NCBI GenBank assembly: GCA_017615125.1 | Contig: JAGAAS010000042.1 | Span: 31,311 to 95,310 of the forward strand | Length of the DNA: 64,000 bases | DNA from: Bacteroidaceae bacterium | GTDB lineage: Bacteria > Bacteroidota > Bacteroidia > Bacteroidales > Bacteroidaceae | Direction of reading: 5' to 3' | Part shown: positions 17,545-26,545 of the stretch, in pieces | How positions within the stretch are numbered: position 1 is the first letter of the stretch | Layout of the letters: the number at the start of each line of letters is the position of its first letter | The notes under the pieces: model-generated | The model's database searches: none | What the model saw: the letters and a program-made list of their open reading frames with translations, nothing else | What the model was told of the DNA's origin: nothing | Position numbers and translations under genes: made by a program

Positions 17545-18765
17545 ATGCCCATCTTAAACGAAAACTTCCTCAACCTGAGCCAGCGATATCTTTTTCAGGA
17601 GATAGCACGAAGGACTGCCGACTATCGCACTTCGCATCCTGATGCCGATATCATCAGTATGGGAATCGGTGATGTCTCACTTCCTTTGGCGCCAGCTGTC
17701 ATTGATGCTATGCATCGAGCCGTAGATGAGGAAGCCCGACAGAAAACGTTTCGCGGATATGGGCCAGAACGAGGCTATCTCTTTCTAAGAGAGGCCATTG
17801 CAAACGGCGACTATGCAAGTCGCGGAATAGACATCTCGCCTGATGAGATTTTCGTAAACGACGGAGCAAAGAGCGACACAGGAAACATCGGGGATCTTTT
17901 CTCCGCAGACAACAAAGTCGGCATCGCCGATCCTGTCTACCCCGTATATGTCGATACGAATCTGATGGGAGGACGCCCTATCTACTATATTCCCTGCAAC
18001 GAAAAGAACTCTTTCACGGGCGATATTCCTCAGATAAAGCTCGATATCGTCTACCTCTGTTTCCCAAACAATCCTACCGGAGCTGTTATCACCAAAGAAA
18101 AGCTCCAGATGTGGGTGGATTATGCTCTCGACAACGACTGCATCATCATGTACGACTCGGCATATAAGGCTTTTATCCGAGACGACTCTCTCCCCCATTC
18201 TATCTACGAGATTCCTGAAGCCCGAAAGTGCGCAATCGAGTTCCGAAGTTTCTCGAAGACTGCCGGCTTCACAGGCATCAGATGCGGCTATACCGTCATT
18301 CCTGACGAAATCAGGCTGACAACGAAAACAGGCGAAAGAATCCAGCTCAACAAATGGTGGGAACGACGGCAAGGATGCAAATTCAACGGAGCATCGTACA
18401 TCTCCCAACGAGGTGCCGAAGCAATCTACACGCCCGAAGGACTCGCCCAGACACAAGCTCAAACAGACTATTATCTTCATACCGCAAGCCTCATACGCCA
18501 ATGCCTGGAATCGCTGGGGCTGCATCCACAAGGAGGGACAAACGCTCCCTACATCTGGGCAAAGACGCCCGAAGGGATGAGCTCATGGGAATTCTTTGAT
18601 TTCCTGTTAGATAAGGCTCAAGTTGTCATCACGCCTGGCGCGGGATTCGGAAAAGCAGGCGAAGGATGGTTTCGTATGACATCTTTCACAAGCAAGGAAC
18701 AAACCGAATGCGCCTTAACGCGTTTCAAGTCGTGTTTCCCGGGAAAAAATTTGCAGAACCGATGA
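17545..18765 (+). CDS. dapL: L,L-diaminopimelate aminotransferase
   Basis: DapL makes L,L-diaminopimelate directly from tetrahydrodipicolinate with glutamate as amino donor, by-passing the succinylase route. The 406-aa fold-type I PLP enzyme begins MPILNENFLNLSQRYLF, so ATG 17545 is chosen over the in-frame ATG at 17512 inside dapF. ISMGIGDVSLPL, NPTGAV and the PLP-lysine motif SFSKTAGFTG are present. With dapF it gives meso-DAP in two steps. A repeat element and the carA promoter follow. Confidence 0.95.
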   Translation: MPILNENFLNLSQRYLFQEIARRTADYRTSHPDADIISMGIGDVSLPLAPAVIDAMHRAVDEEARQKTFRGYGPERGYLFLREAIANGDYASRGIDISPDEIFVNDGAKSDTGNIGDLFSADNKVGIADPVYPVYVDTNLMGGRPIYYIPCNEKNSFTGDIPQIKLDIVYLCFPNNPTGAVITKEKLQMWVDYALDNDCIIMYDSAYKAFIRDDSLPHSIYEIPEARKCAIEFRSFSKTAGFTGIRCGYTVIPDEIRLTTKTGERIQLNKWWERRQGCKFNGASYISQRGAEAIYTPEGLAQTQAQTDYYLHTASLIRQCLESLGLHPQGGTNAPYIWAKTPEGMSSWEFFDFLLDKAQVVITPGAGFGKAGEGWFRMTSFTSKEQTECALTRFKSCFPGKNLQNR

Positions 18766-18835
18766 GGCAGCAAGAGCAACATGATGCTTGCATCGATGCT
18801 GCCACATCGCGCGTCAGAAGAAGAGCATAAAATAT

Positions 18836-18903
18836 GAAGAAGGGAAAAATTTTTTTTCTTTCTACATCTCGCCGTATGAAGAAAGAAAAAAAATTTTTTC
18901 TCC
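18836..18903 (+). repeat. Dispersed repeat family 1, copy 2
   Basis: The core CTCGCCGTATG is at 18868-18878. It is flanked by a near-perfect inverted repeat: AAAAATTTTTTTTCTTTCT on the left and AGAAAGAAAAAAAATTTTT on the right. As RNA or single-stranded DNA it would form a long A/U stem with the core in the loop. It lies between dapL and the carA promoter. Confidence 0.88.
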
Positions 18904-18977
18904 TAGCATATTTCAGCCTTCCGAAATCGGCCTTTGGGAGTTCTTTGACTTAGGATGAAAAATAAAACAAGTTTTAT

Positions 18978-19008
18978 TTTGTTCTCCGCTCATCTTTCAC
19001 TACCTTTG
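18978..19008 (+). promoter_or_regulatory. carAB promoter (TTTG-N19-TACCTTTG)
   Basis: TTTG at 18978-18981 and TACCTTTG at 19001-19008 match the consensus with a 19-bp spacer. The predicted start near 19015 excludes the open-frame start at 19013 as the real start codon of carA. Confidence 0.82.
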
Positions 19009-19060
19009 CAGATTGAAGAAAAAAGGCCTTAAAGGAAGAGCATCTTCCTCAAACCCAAAC

Positions 19061-20158
19061 ATGCAATCCTCTATGGAAAAAACAGCAATTCTGCAGTTGG
19101 CCGACGGCTCGCAATACGTCGGCCACTCGTTCGGATACGAAGGTTCCGTATCGGGCGAGATGGTATTCTGCACAGCTATGACCGGCTATCCCGAGAGCCT
19201 CACAGACCCCTCATATCAAGGGCAGATTCTGGTTCCCACCTATCCCATGATAGGCAACTACGGCGTTCCTGGCGACGAGAAGGACGAGCACGGAATCTCC
19301 CGCTTCTTCGAGTCAGACAGGATACATCCCGTAGCCCTCGTCATCTCGGACTATTCTGTCGGCTACAGCCACTGGGATGCTCAGCGAAGCTTGGGCGACT
19401 GGCTTCGTCAATGGAAAGTGCCCGGATTGTACGGCATTGACACGCGGGCTTTGACTCAGAAGCTGCGCGAGCAAGGTTCTATGCTGGGACGCATCATCTT
19501 CGACAACAATGAAGTCCCCTTCTACGACCCTAATAGCGTGAACCTCGTAGCACAAGTATCAACAGACCGTGTTGTAGAATACGGACACGGGCAATATAAA
19601 GTGGTGTTGGTTGACTGCGGAATGAAAAACAACATTCTCCGTTGTCTGCTCCGCTACGATGTTACCATCCGACGCGTACCTTGGGACTATGATTTCACGA
19701 ATGACGACTACGACGGACTGTTCATTTCCAACGGGCCGGGCGACCCCACGCAATGCGTTGCAACCATCAGTCATCTGCGCAAAGCCCTTGCCGACGAACG
19801 CCCCATCATGGGCATCTGCCTGGGGAACCAGCTGCTGGCTCTTGCCGCAGGCGCCTCCACATATAAATTAAAGTACGGGCACCGAGGTCACAACCAGAGT
19901 GTACGCATACCAGGAACGCATAAATGCTTCGTCACCTCGCAGAATCACGGATTCGCTATCGACAACAAGACGCTTCCTGCCGACTGGGAGCCCTCATTTG
20001 AGAACCTCAACGACGGCACCAACGAAGGCATCCGTCATCGCACAAAGCCTTTCTTCTCCACTCAGTTCCACCCCGAAGCTGCAGGAGGCCCTGAAGATAC
20101 GGAGAACCTGTTCGGACAGTTCTTTGAGAATATGGTCAACTATAAGAAACAGCACTAA
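19061..20158 (+). CDS. carA: Carbamoyl-phosphate synthase small subunit
   Basis: CarA hydrolyses glutamine and passes ammonia to CarB to make carbamoyl phosphate for pyrimidines and arginine. The N-terminal domain has LADGSQYVGHSFGYEG and MTGYPESLTDPSY. The class I amidotransferase domain has GICLGNQLLALAAGA (nucleophile Cys) and FHPEA. ATG 19061 or ATG 19073 are both plausible; a longer frame from 19013 begins within the promoter. A small perfect inverted repeat, AGGAAGA-gca-TCTTCCT, lies in the leader. carB follows 18 bp downstream. Confidence 0.96.
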   Translation: MQSSMEKTAILQLADGSQYVGHSFGYEGSVSGEMVFCTAMTGYPESLTDPSYQGQILVPTYPMIGNYGVPGDEKDEHGISRFFESDRIHPVALVISDYSVGYSHWDAQRSLGDWLRQWKVPGLYGIDTRALTQKLREQGSMLGRIIFDNNEVPFYDPNSVNLVAQVSTDRVVEYGHGQYKVVLVDCGMKNNILRCLLRYDVTIRRVPWDYDFTNDDYDGLFISNGPGDPTQCVATISHLRKALADERPIMGICLGNQLLALAAGASTYKLKYGHRGHNQSVRIPGTHKCFVTSQNHGFAIDNKTLPADWEPSFENLNDGTNEGIRHRTKPFFSTQFHPEAAGGPEDTENLFGQFFENMVNYKKQH

Positions 20159-20176
20159 CAAACCCTCTTAACACAA

Positions 20177-23100
20177 ATGCAACAGTCACAACGCATCCTC
20201 GTGCTCGGCTCTGGAGCACTCAAGATAGGCCAATCAGGCGAATTTGATTATTCAGGCTCACAGGCGCTGAAGGCACTACGCGAAGAGGGCAAGTACACGA
20301 TCCTCATCAATCCGAATGTAGCTACGGTGCAGACGTCAGAAGACATTGCCGACGTCATCTACTTCCTCCCCATCACTCCTTTGTTTGTGGAGAAAGTCAT
20401 TCAAAAAGAACATCCCGATGCTATCATGCTTGCCTTCGGAGGACAGACAGCCCTCAACTGCGGCATACAGCTCTACGAGCAGGGAATCCTTGAAAAGTAC
20501 AACGTACGAGTGCTTGGTACGCCTATTCAAGCCATCATCGACACCGAGGACCGTGAGCGTTTTGCCGATATGCTTCGCAGCATCAACGTAAAAACTCCAC
20601 GTAGCGAAGCTGTCAACAGCATCGAGGAAGCACTCAATGTGGTGCGCGAAATAGGCTATCCCGTTATTGTTCGGGCTGCCTATACATTGGGAGGGCTAGG
20701 CTCTGGCTTCTGCTCCAACGATGAGGAGCTCCGTCGGCTCGCTTCTACGGCTCTTTCGTACTCTCCTCAGATTCTGGTGGAGGAGTCGCTCAAAGGTTGG
20801 AAGGAAATAGAATACGAAGTGGTTCGGGATCAATATGACAACTGCATCACCGTCTGCAATATGGAAAACTTCGATCCGTTGGGTATCCATACGGGAGAGA
20901 GCATTGTTGTCGCTCCCTCGCAGACACTTAACAATCACGAATATCACATGCTGCGAAGCATAGCCTTGCGCATCATTCGGCACGTGGGAATCGTCGGCGA
21001 ATGCAACGTTCAGTATGCTCTGGATCCTAATTCCGACGACTACCGCGTCATCGAAGTGAATGCCCGACTTAGCCGTTCTTCCGCGCTGGCGTCCAAAGCG
21101 ACAGGATATCCCCTTGCCTTCGTAGCAGCCAAACTGGGCTTGGGCTTCGGATTGGACGAGATTCCTAACGCAGTTACAAAGGTTACGACAGCGTGCTTTG
21201 AGCCCGCATTGGACTACGTTGTCTGCAAGATTCCTCGCTGGGATCTCGGCAAATTCGATGGAGTTTCCAAGCTCATCGGCTCTTCAATGAAATCGGTTGG
21301 AGAAGTGATGGCTATAGGGCGTAATTTCGAAGAGGCTATTCAAAAAGGTATGCGTATGGTGGGGCAAGGCCTGCACGGCTTTGTTGCCAACACTATCGAA
21401 GTGCCCGACTTGGATTATGAGTTGCTTCATCCGACAGACAAACGCCTGCCCGCTATTGAAATCGCCTTCAAGAACGGCTATACCGTAGAACAGTTGCACG
21501 AGATGACCAAAATTGACTCTTGGTTCCTTGAGCGACTGTACAACATCCACAAGCTAAGCACACGCTTGCAAGAAATTGCATCGCCTGAGGAAATCAGCTA
21601 TGAGCTGTTGCTTGAGGCAAAACGATTGGGATTCAGCGATTATCAAATAGGTAAGTTTGTCATCAAAACGAGCGACATCGCGGCACACGACAAAGGGCTG
21701 CAGATACGAGCACTCCGTCAGCGACTGGGAATCAACCCCGTCGTACGGCAAATCGATACGCTTGCTGGCGAATATCCTGCACGTACCAACTACCTCTATC
21801 TTACTTATAGTGGCGACAAAGACGACATCTCCTTTGAGCGCGACGGACGTTCCGTCATCGTCTTAGGAAGTGGTGCCTACCGCATAGGCTCCAGCGTTGA
21901 GTTTGACTGGTGCGGAATGGCTGCTATCAGCAAGATCCAAGAGATGGGCTACCGCGCCATCATGATTAACTACAACCCTGAAACCGTCAGCACCGACTAC
22001 GATATGTGCGACAGGCTCTTCTTCGACGAGCTCACCTTGGAGAGTGTGCTTGACATCTGCGAAAAGGAGCAGCCCAAGGGCGTTATCGTTTCGACAGGAG
22101 GACAAATCCCCAACAATCTTGCCTTGCTGCTCGACCGTCAGGGAATCAAAATCTTAGGAACGCCCGCTACTTCCATCGACAGAGCCGAAGACCGACAGAA
22201 ATTCTCCGAGATGTGCGATTCGCTCGGCATTGACCAGCCTCGTTGGCGGGAACTCACACGATTGGAAGACATCTATAACTTCATTGATGAAGTGGGACTC
22301 CCCGTTCTCATCCGTCCTTCGTATGTACTGTCGGGTGCTGCTATGCGCGTGGTAAGCAATCGCGACGAACTGGAATCTGCGCTTAAGAATGCAGCTGAAG
22401 TGAGTCAAGAGCACCCCGTTGTTGTTACCGAATTTCTCCAACGGGCAAAGGAAGTGGAAATAGACGCCGTTGCCCAGAACGGAATCATCAAATGCTACGC
22501 CATCAGCGAACATATCGAATATGCTGGAGTTCACTCTGGAGATGCGACAGTAGTATTTCCTGCTCAGAAGCTTTACTACGAAACCATTCGACAAATAAAG
22601 AAAATCTCGCGCAAGATAGCGGAAGAACTGAACATTTCAGGCCCGTTCAACATCCAGTTCCTTGCTAAGGACAACAGCCTGCGTGTGATAGAGTGCAACC
22701 TTCGCGCTTCTCGCAGTTTCCCGTTTGTTTCGAAAATCACGCGATTCAACTTCATCGGAATGGCTACGGAGATAATGCTTGGAAAAGAGGTTGAGCCTTA
22801 CGGAAAGACATTCGTCGACATCGACTACGTTGGCGTGAAATCCTCTCAGTTCTCCTTCACGCGCTTGCTGAAGGCAGATCCCATCCTCGGTGTTGATATG
22901 TCTTCGACGGGAGAAGTTGCCTGCATAGGCGACAACTACTACGAGGCTTTGCTGAAGAGCATGATTTCCGTCGGATGCAACGTTCCCTCGAAAGACAAAG
23001 GCGTGTTGATGTCTTCGGGCCCTGCCCAATCGAAAGTGGAGTTGCTTGAGGCAGCAGAAGCCCTGCATCGCAACGGATACAAGCTTTACGCCACATCGGG

Positions 23101-23398
23101 CACAGCTTCGTTTTTGGCAGGAAACGGCATTCCCTCGGAAGTGCTTCATTGGCCTGACTCCACGAAGAAGCCCAACGTCATCGACTTCCTTAAAGATAAG
23201 CGCATTGACTTGGTGATAAACATTCCGAAGAATCACACGCAACGTGAGCTGGAAAACGGCTACCTCATACGCCGTACTGCCGTAGACTTCAACATTCCTC
23301 TTATCACAAACGCGCGCCTGGCAGCAGCTTTCATTCATGCTTTCTGCGAGATTGGCGTCGAAGGACTTTCCATACGTCATTGGGGAGAATACCGATAA
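20177..23398 (+). CDS. carB: Carbamoyl-phosphate synthase large subunit
   Basis: CarB makes carbamoyl phosphate from bicarbonate, ammonia (from CarA) and two ATP. The 1073-aa length and the duplicated ATP-grasp halves are normal: ILVLGSGALKIGQSGEFDYSG at the start and IVLGSGAYRIGSSVEFDW near residue 560. An MGS-like allosteric domain lies at the C-terminus (ALHRNGYKLYATSGTASFL). It ends 11 bp before a terminator region and forms an operon with carA. Confidence 0.98.
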   Translation: MQQSQRILVLGSGALKIGQSGEFDYSGSQALKALREEGKYTILINPNVATVQTSEDIADVIYFLPITPLFVEKVIQKEHPDAIMLAFGGQTALNCGIQLYEQGILEKYNVRVLGTPIQAIIDTEDRERFADMLRSINVKTPRSEAVNSIEEALNVVREIGYPVIVRAAYTLGGLGSGFCSNDEELRRLASTALSYSPQILVEESLKGWKEIEYEVVRDQYDNCITVCNMENFDPLGIHTGESIVVAPSQTLNNHEYHMLRSIALRIIRHVGIVGECNVQYALDPNSDDYRVIEVNARLSRSSALASKATGYPLAFVAAKLGLGFGLDEIPNAVTKVTTACFEPALDYVVCKIPRWDLGKFDGVSKLIGSSMKSVGEVMAIGRNFEEAIQKGMRMVGQGLHGFVANTIEVPDLDYELLHPTDKRLPAIEIAFKNGYTVEQLHEMTKIDSWFLERLYNIHKLSTRLQEIASPEEISYELLLEAKRLGFSDYQIGKFVIKTSDIAAHDKGLQIRALRQRLGINPVVRQIDTLAGEYPARTNYLYLTYSGDKDDISFERDGRSVIVLGSGAYRIGSSVEFDWCGMAAISKIQEMGYRAIMINYNPETVSTDYDMCDRLFFDELTLESVLDICEKEQPKGVIVSTGGQIPNNLALLLDRQGIKILGTPATSIDRAEDRQKFSEMCDSLGIDQPRWRELTRLEDIYNFIDEVGLPVLIRPSYVLSGAAMRVVSNRDELESALKNAAEVSQEHPVVVTEFLQRAKEVEIDAVAQNGIIKCYAISEHIEYAGVHSGDATVVFPAQKLYYETIRQIKKISRKIAEELNISGPFNIQFLAKDNSLRVIECNLRASRSFPFVSKITRFNFIGMATEIMLGKEVEPYGKTFVDIDYVGVKSSQFSFTRLLKADPILGVDMSSTGEVACIGDNYYEALLKSMISVGCNVPSKDKGVLMSSGPAQSKVELLEAAEALHRNGYKLYATSGTASFLAGNGIPSEVLHWPDSTKKPNVIDFLKDKRIDLVINIPKNHTQRELENGYLIRRTAVDFNIPLITNARLAAAFIHAFCEIGVEGLSIRHWGEYR

Positions 23399-23419
23399 AA
23401 GAACATATTTCATTGAGAG

Positions 23420-23455
23420 AGGGCTCATCTATAAAGATGAGCCCTTTCCTTTTTA
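23420..23455 (+). terminator. Intrinsic terminator of carAB
   Basis: AGGGCTCATCT and AGATGAGCCCT form a perfect 11-bp stem with loop ATAA, followed by a T-rich tract. Confidence 0.93.
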
Positions 23456-23517
23456 AATAGAGACAAAAAAGAGCGATGCCCGAAAGGACACCGCTCGTAA
23501 ATCACGCGTTTTGCCTA

Positions 23518-23964
23518 TTAGAAGCAGAACTTAACGCCAAAGCCTACGTCACTGTAGCCGAAGCCAAATTCAGGAAGTACGCTTACGCTGGGACGATAGT
23601 CCAGCGAGAAAGCAATAGGAACATTGGGGATTTTGTACTCAAGTCCGACTACAGCCTCAACGCCAACACCAATCTTTGCATTCTCTTTGAAGTTCCAAGC
23701 GCCTACATAGCCGCCAAGGCCATAGTAGAGGTTGAAACCATCAGCGATAACGGGAGTCTGCCACTCGTAGAGCACCTGCAGACGTCCGTAGTCGGTCCAA
23801 CCAAGGTCGATGCCGAATTCAAGAGCGTTAGCACCCAGGTTTTCCTTGATAGTCAGACCTGCGTTGGCACCACCGCCACGTACTCCAATTGCCCAGTTGT
23901 AGTCCTGAGCGTTAACTGTCAGAGCTGAAACCAGCAGGACAGCAATCAGTAAAATCTTCTTCAT
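23518..23964 (-). CDS. Small secreted beta-barrel-like protein
   Basis: The 148-aa protein has a signal peptide (MKKILLIAVLLVSALTVNAQ) and then short amphipathic Gly-rich strands (WAIGVRGGG, NLYYGLGGYVGAW, VGVEAVVGLEYKI). It ends in an aromatic residue, FGVKFCF, as outer-membrane barrels do. It is probably a small barrel or periplasmic protein of unknown function. A TATCTTTG box lies at 23994-24001. A protein of similar style is encoded at 37271-37816. Confidence 0.75.
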   Translation of the reverse strand: MKKILLIAVLLVSALTVNAQDYNWAIGVRGGGANAGLTIKENLGANALEFGIDLGWTDYGRLQVLYEWQTPVIADGFNLYYGLGGYVGAWNFKENAKIGVGVEAVVGLEYKIPNVPIAFSLDYRPSVSVLPEFGFGYSDVGFGVKFCF

Positions 23965-23993
23965 AGTTATAAATGATTAAATGATTTACGTTG

Positions 23994-24001
23994 CAAAGAT
24001 A
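23994..24001 (-). promoter_or_regulatory. -7 box TATCTTTG
   Basis: TAnnTTTG match 30 bp upstream of the small barrel-like protein gene. Confidence 0.55.
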
Positions 24002-24063
24002 TGCTTTTTTTTTGATAAACCTATTTTTCCTTTATTTTTTTTGATTTCGTGCATAGAGAAAGC

Positions 24064-24090
24064 GAGGCCTGCCCCTAAGGAGCAGGCCTC
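24064..24090 (-). terminator. Terminator of rplS
   Basis: GAGGCCTGC and GCAGGCCTC form a perfect 9-bp GC-rich stem downstream of rplS, followed on the minus strand by a T-rich stretch. Confidence 0.82.
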
Positions 24091-24139
24091 ACTATGGTTT
24101 TTGAATGGATTCGCTAACCTAAAACTCTTCTCAAGAGGA

Positions 24140-24505
24140 TTACTGAGCCAGGTTGACTCTCTTCTCCTTGATGCGAGCCTTCTTACCCGTGAGAGCACGG
24201 AGGTAATACAGCTTGGCGCGACGAACCTTACCGATTTTATTTACGGTAATGCTCTCGATAGCGGGCGAGCTAATGGGGAAAATACGCTCTACGCCTACGG
24301 TTCCCGACATCTTGCGGACCGTGAAACGCTTGTTGTAGCCGTGACCACAAATCTTGATGACTACGCCACGATAGAGCTGGATACGCTCTTTGTTTCCCTC
24401 AATAATACGATAAGCCACCGTCACGGTGTCGCCCGACTTAAACTTCGGAGCAGTGCCTTCCTTCCCGGTAGCAAATGCTTCTTCTGCAACTTTAATTAAA
24501 TCCAT
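24140..24505 (-). CDS. rplS: Large-subunit ribosomal protein bL19
   Basis: bL19 sits at the 30S-50S interface. The 121-aa protein has the conserved region [20 protein letters not shown], then [28 protein letters not shown], and the basic end [21 protein letters not shown]. It is monocistronic here, without the rimM-trmD neighbours common in other phyla. The leader (24506-24580) is GC-rich and could fold. Confidence 0.98.
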   Translation of the reverse strand: MDLIKVAEEAFATGKEGTAPKFKSGDTVTVAYRIIEGNKERIQLYRGVVIKICGHGYNKRFTVRKMSGTVGVERIFPISSPAIESITVNKIGKVRRAKLYYLRALTGKKARIKEKRVNLAQ

Positions 24506-24660
24506 TTCTTCTTAATTATTAATTGTTTATCGTCCCAACCGGGCTTATCAAGTTACTCTTCCTCTGACAGCGGTCCGGCGAAAGCGGTGCAAAATAACGA
24601 CATTTTTTTCAATCTGGCAAATAAACTGATGATTTTTTCACTTTTTTCCGAAAATAGCAC

Positions 24661-24668
24661 TATCTTTG
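24661..24668 (+). promoter_or_regulatory. -7 box TATCTTTG upstream of the 5'-nucleotidase pair
   Basis: TAnnTTTG match on the plus strand. It would give a leader of about 130 nt that runs into repeat copy 3 before the start codon at 24806. Confidence 0.55.
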
Positions 24669-24777
24669 CGTAGGAAATCCTTGCAGTTCGGCTTCGGGCA
24701 AAAAGCTAAAAATTCGACTGCAAAAAGAGGCTCCATAAAGAGATGCTCAAGGACGAGCAATTTTTACTTAACAAATA

Positions 24778-24836
24778 AAAATTTTTGGAGAAGGAATCTC
24801 GCCGTATGAAGAAAGAAAAAAAATTTTTGGAAAAGG
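24778..24836 (+). repeat. Dispersed repeat family 1, copy 3, fused to a gene start
   Basis: The core CTCGCCGTATG is at 24798-24808. The element reads AAAAATTTTTGGAGAAGGAA, then the core, then GAAAGAAAAAAAATTTTTGG. GGAGAAGGA acts as ribosome-binding site and the ATG of the core is the start codon of the lipoprotein gene at 24806, so the repeat supplies the initiation region and the first residues MKKEKKF. Confidence 0.88.
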
Positions 24837-25588
24837 GAAAAATCGCCCTAGCTTCAGTTACCCTCTCGCTGCTCCTTGCGGGATGTTGGCACAAGGCGGA
24901 AATCATCAGCATCGATGCTCGTCCGCTGCCCGTTACATCCGCTTTGGATGCCTGTCCCGATGAGAAAACATCGGAAATAGTTGACGAATACAAGCAGAGA
25001 GTGCGCGAGGTGCAGGCTCCCGTACTCGGCACGTCTGCCACACTTATGGATAAGGATCGTCCGGAAGGCCTGCTCTCCAACTTCGCTGCCGACGCCATCC
25101 GCTGGAAGGCAGACGCCCTCAACGGCAAGCCCGTCGACTTCGCCGTCGCAAACATGGGCGGGCTGCGCAACGTTTTCCCAGAAGGGGACATTACCGTCGG
25201 GCACGTCTTCAACGTCTTCCCCTTCGACAACTACCTCTTCCTGATGACGCTCACAGGCGCGCAATGCATCACCCTCTTCGAGGAGCTGGCAAAAGCCGGA
25301 GGGCAATGCATCAGCGGAGCTAACTTGGTGATAACCAGCGACGGGAAGATGGTTGACGCAAAGATCGGAGGCAAGCCCATTGACAAGACAGCCAGCTACC
25401 GGATCGCTACAATCGACTACCTTGCCGAAGGAAATGACGGAATGAGCATCCTCAACGAGGGCACCGAGCGCACGCCCTTCGAGGAAATGGTGCTGCGCCA
25501 GGTAGCTACCGACTACATCAAGACATTTACCGACGCGGGGCTCCCCGTAACTGCCGCCATCGAGGGACGAATCATCGTAAAAGACTGA
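24806..25588 (+). CDS. 5'-nucleotidase C-terminal-domain lipoprotein
   Basis: The 260-aa protein has a lipoprotein signal (MKKEKKFLEKGKIALASVTL, lipobox LLAGC). The substrate-binding C-terminal domain of the UshA/5'-nucleotidase family follows: RPEGLLSNFAADAIRWKAD, FAVANMGGLRN, GHVFNVFPFDN and YRIATIDYLAEGNDGM. The catalytic metallophosphoesterase domain is absent and is encoded by the next gene, four bases downstream. ATG 24806 is chosen because GGAGAAGGA stands 10 bases upstream. Start codon and n-region come from a dispersed repeat. An in-frame ATG at 24785 would spoil the signal peptide spacing. Confidence 0.93.
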   Translation: MKKEKKFLEKGKIALASVTLSLLLAGCWHKAEIISIDARPLPVTSALDACPDEKTSEIVDEYKQRVREVQAPVLGTSATLMDKDRPEGLLSNFAADAIRWKADALNGKPVDFAVANMGGLRNVFPEGDITVGHVFNVFPFDNYLFLMTLTGAQCITLFEELAKAGGQCISGANLVITSDGKMVDAKIGGKPIDKTASYRIATIDYLAEGNDGMSILNEGTERTPFEEMVLRQVATDYIKTFTDAGLPVTAAIEGRIIVKD

Positions 25589-25592
25589 CGCT

Positions 25593-26438
25593 ATGAAAAA
25601 GACCGTTACCTATGCCCTGCTCTTCGCTTTGGCTTGCGCAGCAGGCATCATCATAGGGCTGAACCAGAAGAAAGAAGTCACCCTTACCTTTGTACAAACG
25701 AGCGACACGCACAGCTGCATCGAGCCCGACAGCAAGACAGGCTTGGGCGGCTACATACGGCGCGCCACACTCATCGACAGCCTGCGCCAGCATGTCGACA
25801 AGGACTTGCTGCTCTTCGACTGCGGCGACTACTCGCAAGGCTCCCTCTACTACACCCTCTTTCACGGCGAAACGGAAGTGCGCCTGATGAACGCTATGGG
25901 CTACAATGCCGCTACGATAGGGAACCACGAGTTCGACTGCGGGGAAGAAAACATGCAGAGCCTCTTCGCGCTTGCCTCGTTCCCCATCCTTTGCGCCAAC
26001 TACGATGTCAAGGGCACCTGTCTCGAGGGATGCGTCAAGCCCTATACCGTCTTCACGAAGAAAGGCGTGCGGATTGGCGTCTTCGGTGTAGCACCTCCTC
26101 TTGAAGGACTCGTCTTTAAGAAAAACTACGAGGGAATCACCTACCTCGACCCCATCAGCACAGCCAACGAGACAGCACGCAAGCTGCGCGAAAAGGAACG
26201 CTGCGATATTGTCATCTGCCTTTCGCATCTTGGCTGGCAGATGCCTGACATCGACATCGACGACGAGCGTTTCATTGCCGGCACAAGAGATATCGACATC
26301 GTGATGGGAGGCCACAGCCACAGCGTTTTCCTGGAGCCTGCCCTCTACAACAATGCCGACGGGAAACCCGTTCCCCTGATGCACAACGGGAAGAACGCGC
26401 TCTACGTAGGACTCTGGCAAGTGAAGGTGAGGAAATAA
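25593..26438 (+). CDS. Metallophosphoesterase, catalytic half of a split 5'-nucleotidase
   Basis: The 281-aa protein has an N-terminal hydrophobic signal or anchor (YALLFALACAAGIIIGL). The calcineurin-like metal-binding motifs of the UshA N-terminal domain follow: FVQTSDTHSC, LLFDCGDYSQGS, IGNHEFDCG and DIVMGGHSHS. It likely releases phosphate from nucleotides in the periplasm. Together with the preceding gene (4-bp gap) it reconstitutes the two domains of a single-chain 5'-nucleotidase. Proteins of this split form are typical of Bacteroidales. It is followed by repeat family 2. Confidence 0.93.
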   Translation: MKKTVTYALLFALACAAGIIIGLNQKKEVTLTFVQTSDTHSCIEPDSKTGLGGYIRRATLIDSLRQHVDKDLLLFDCGDYSQGSLYYTLFHGETEVRLMNAMGYNAATIGNHEFDCGEENMQSLFALASFPILCANYDVKGTCLEGCVKPYTVFTKKGVRIGVFGVAPPLEGLVFKKNYEGITYLDPISTANETARKLREKERCDIVICLSHLGWQMPDIDIDDERFIAGTRDIDIVMGGHSHSVFLEPALYNNADGKPVPLMHNGKNALYVGLWQVKVRK

Positions 26439-26440
26439 AT

Positions 26441-26545
26441 GAGTTTTTTCTTTTGACTTCATGGGTTTATCAACGCGTTGATAAAGGTGTCTCAACGCGT
26501 TGATAAAGGTGTCCCAACGCGTTGATAAACCCTCATTGAAAAACA
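26441..26545 (-). repeat. Dispersed repeat family 2, copy 2: three TCAACGCGTTGA sites at 22-bp spacing
   Basis: Palindromic 12-mers lie at 26470-26481, 26492-26503 and 26514-26525, again exactly 22 bp apart, inside inverted GGGTTTATCAACG and CGTTGATAAACCC. The reverse complement aligns with 8616-8705 throughout. It lies between the metallophosphoesterase gene and the 3' end of the PorT-like gene. Confidence 0.85.

Noticed and set aside
19013-19060. Upstream start of carA at 19013
   Set aside because: It lies 5 bp after the TACCTTTG box of a well-formed promoter, so it could not be within the transcript with a usable leader; the family start is further down.
8628-26525. TCAACGCGTTGA arrays as parS centromere sites
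   Set aside because: The sequence does not match the conserved parS palindrome (TGTTTCACGTGAAACA), and no parA/parB genes are in the window.
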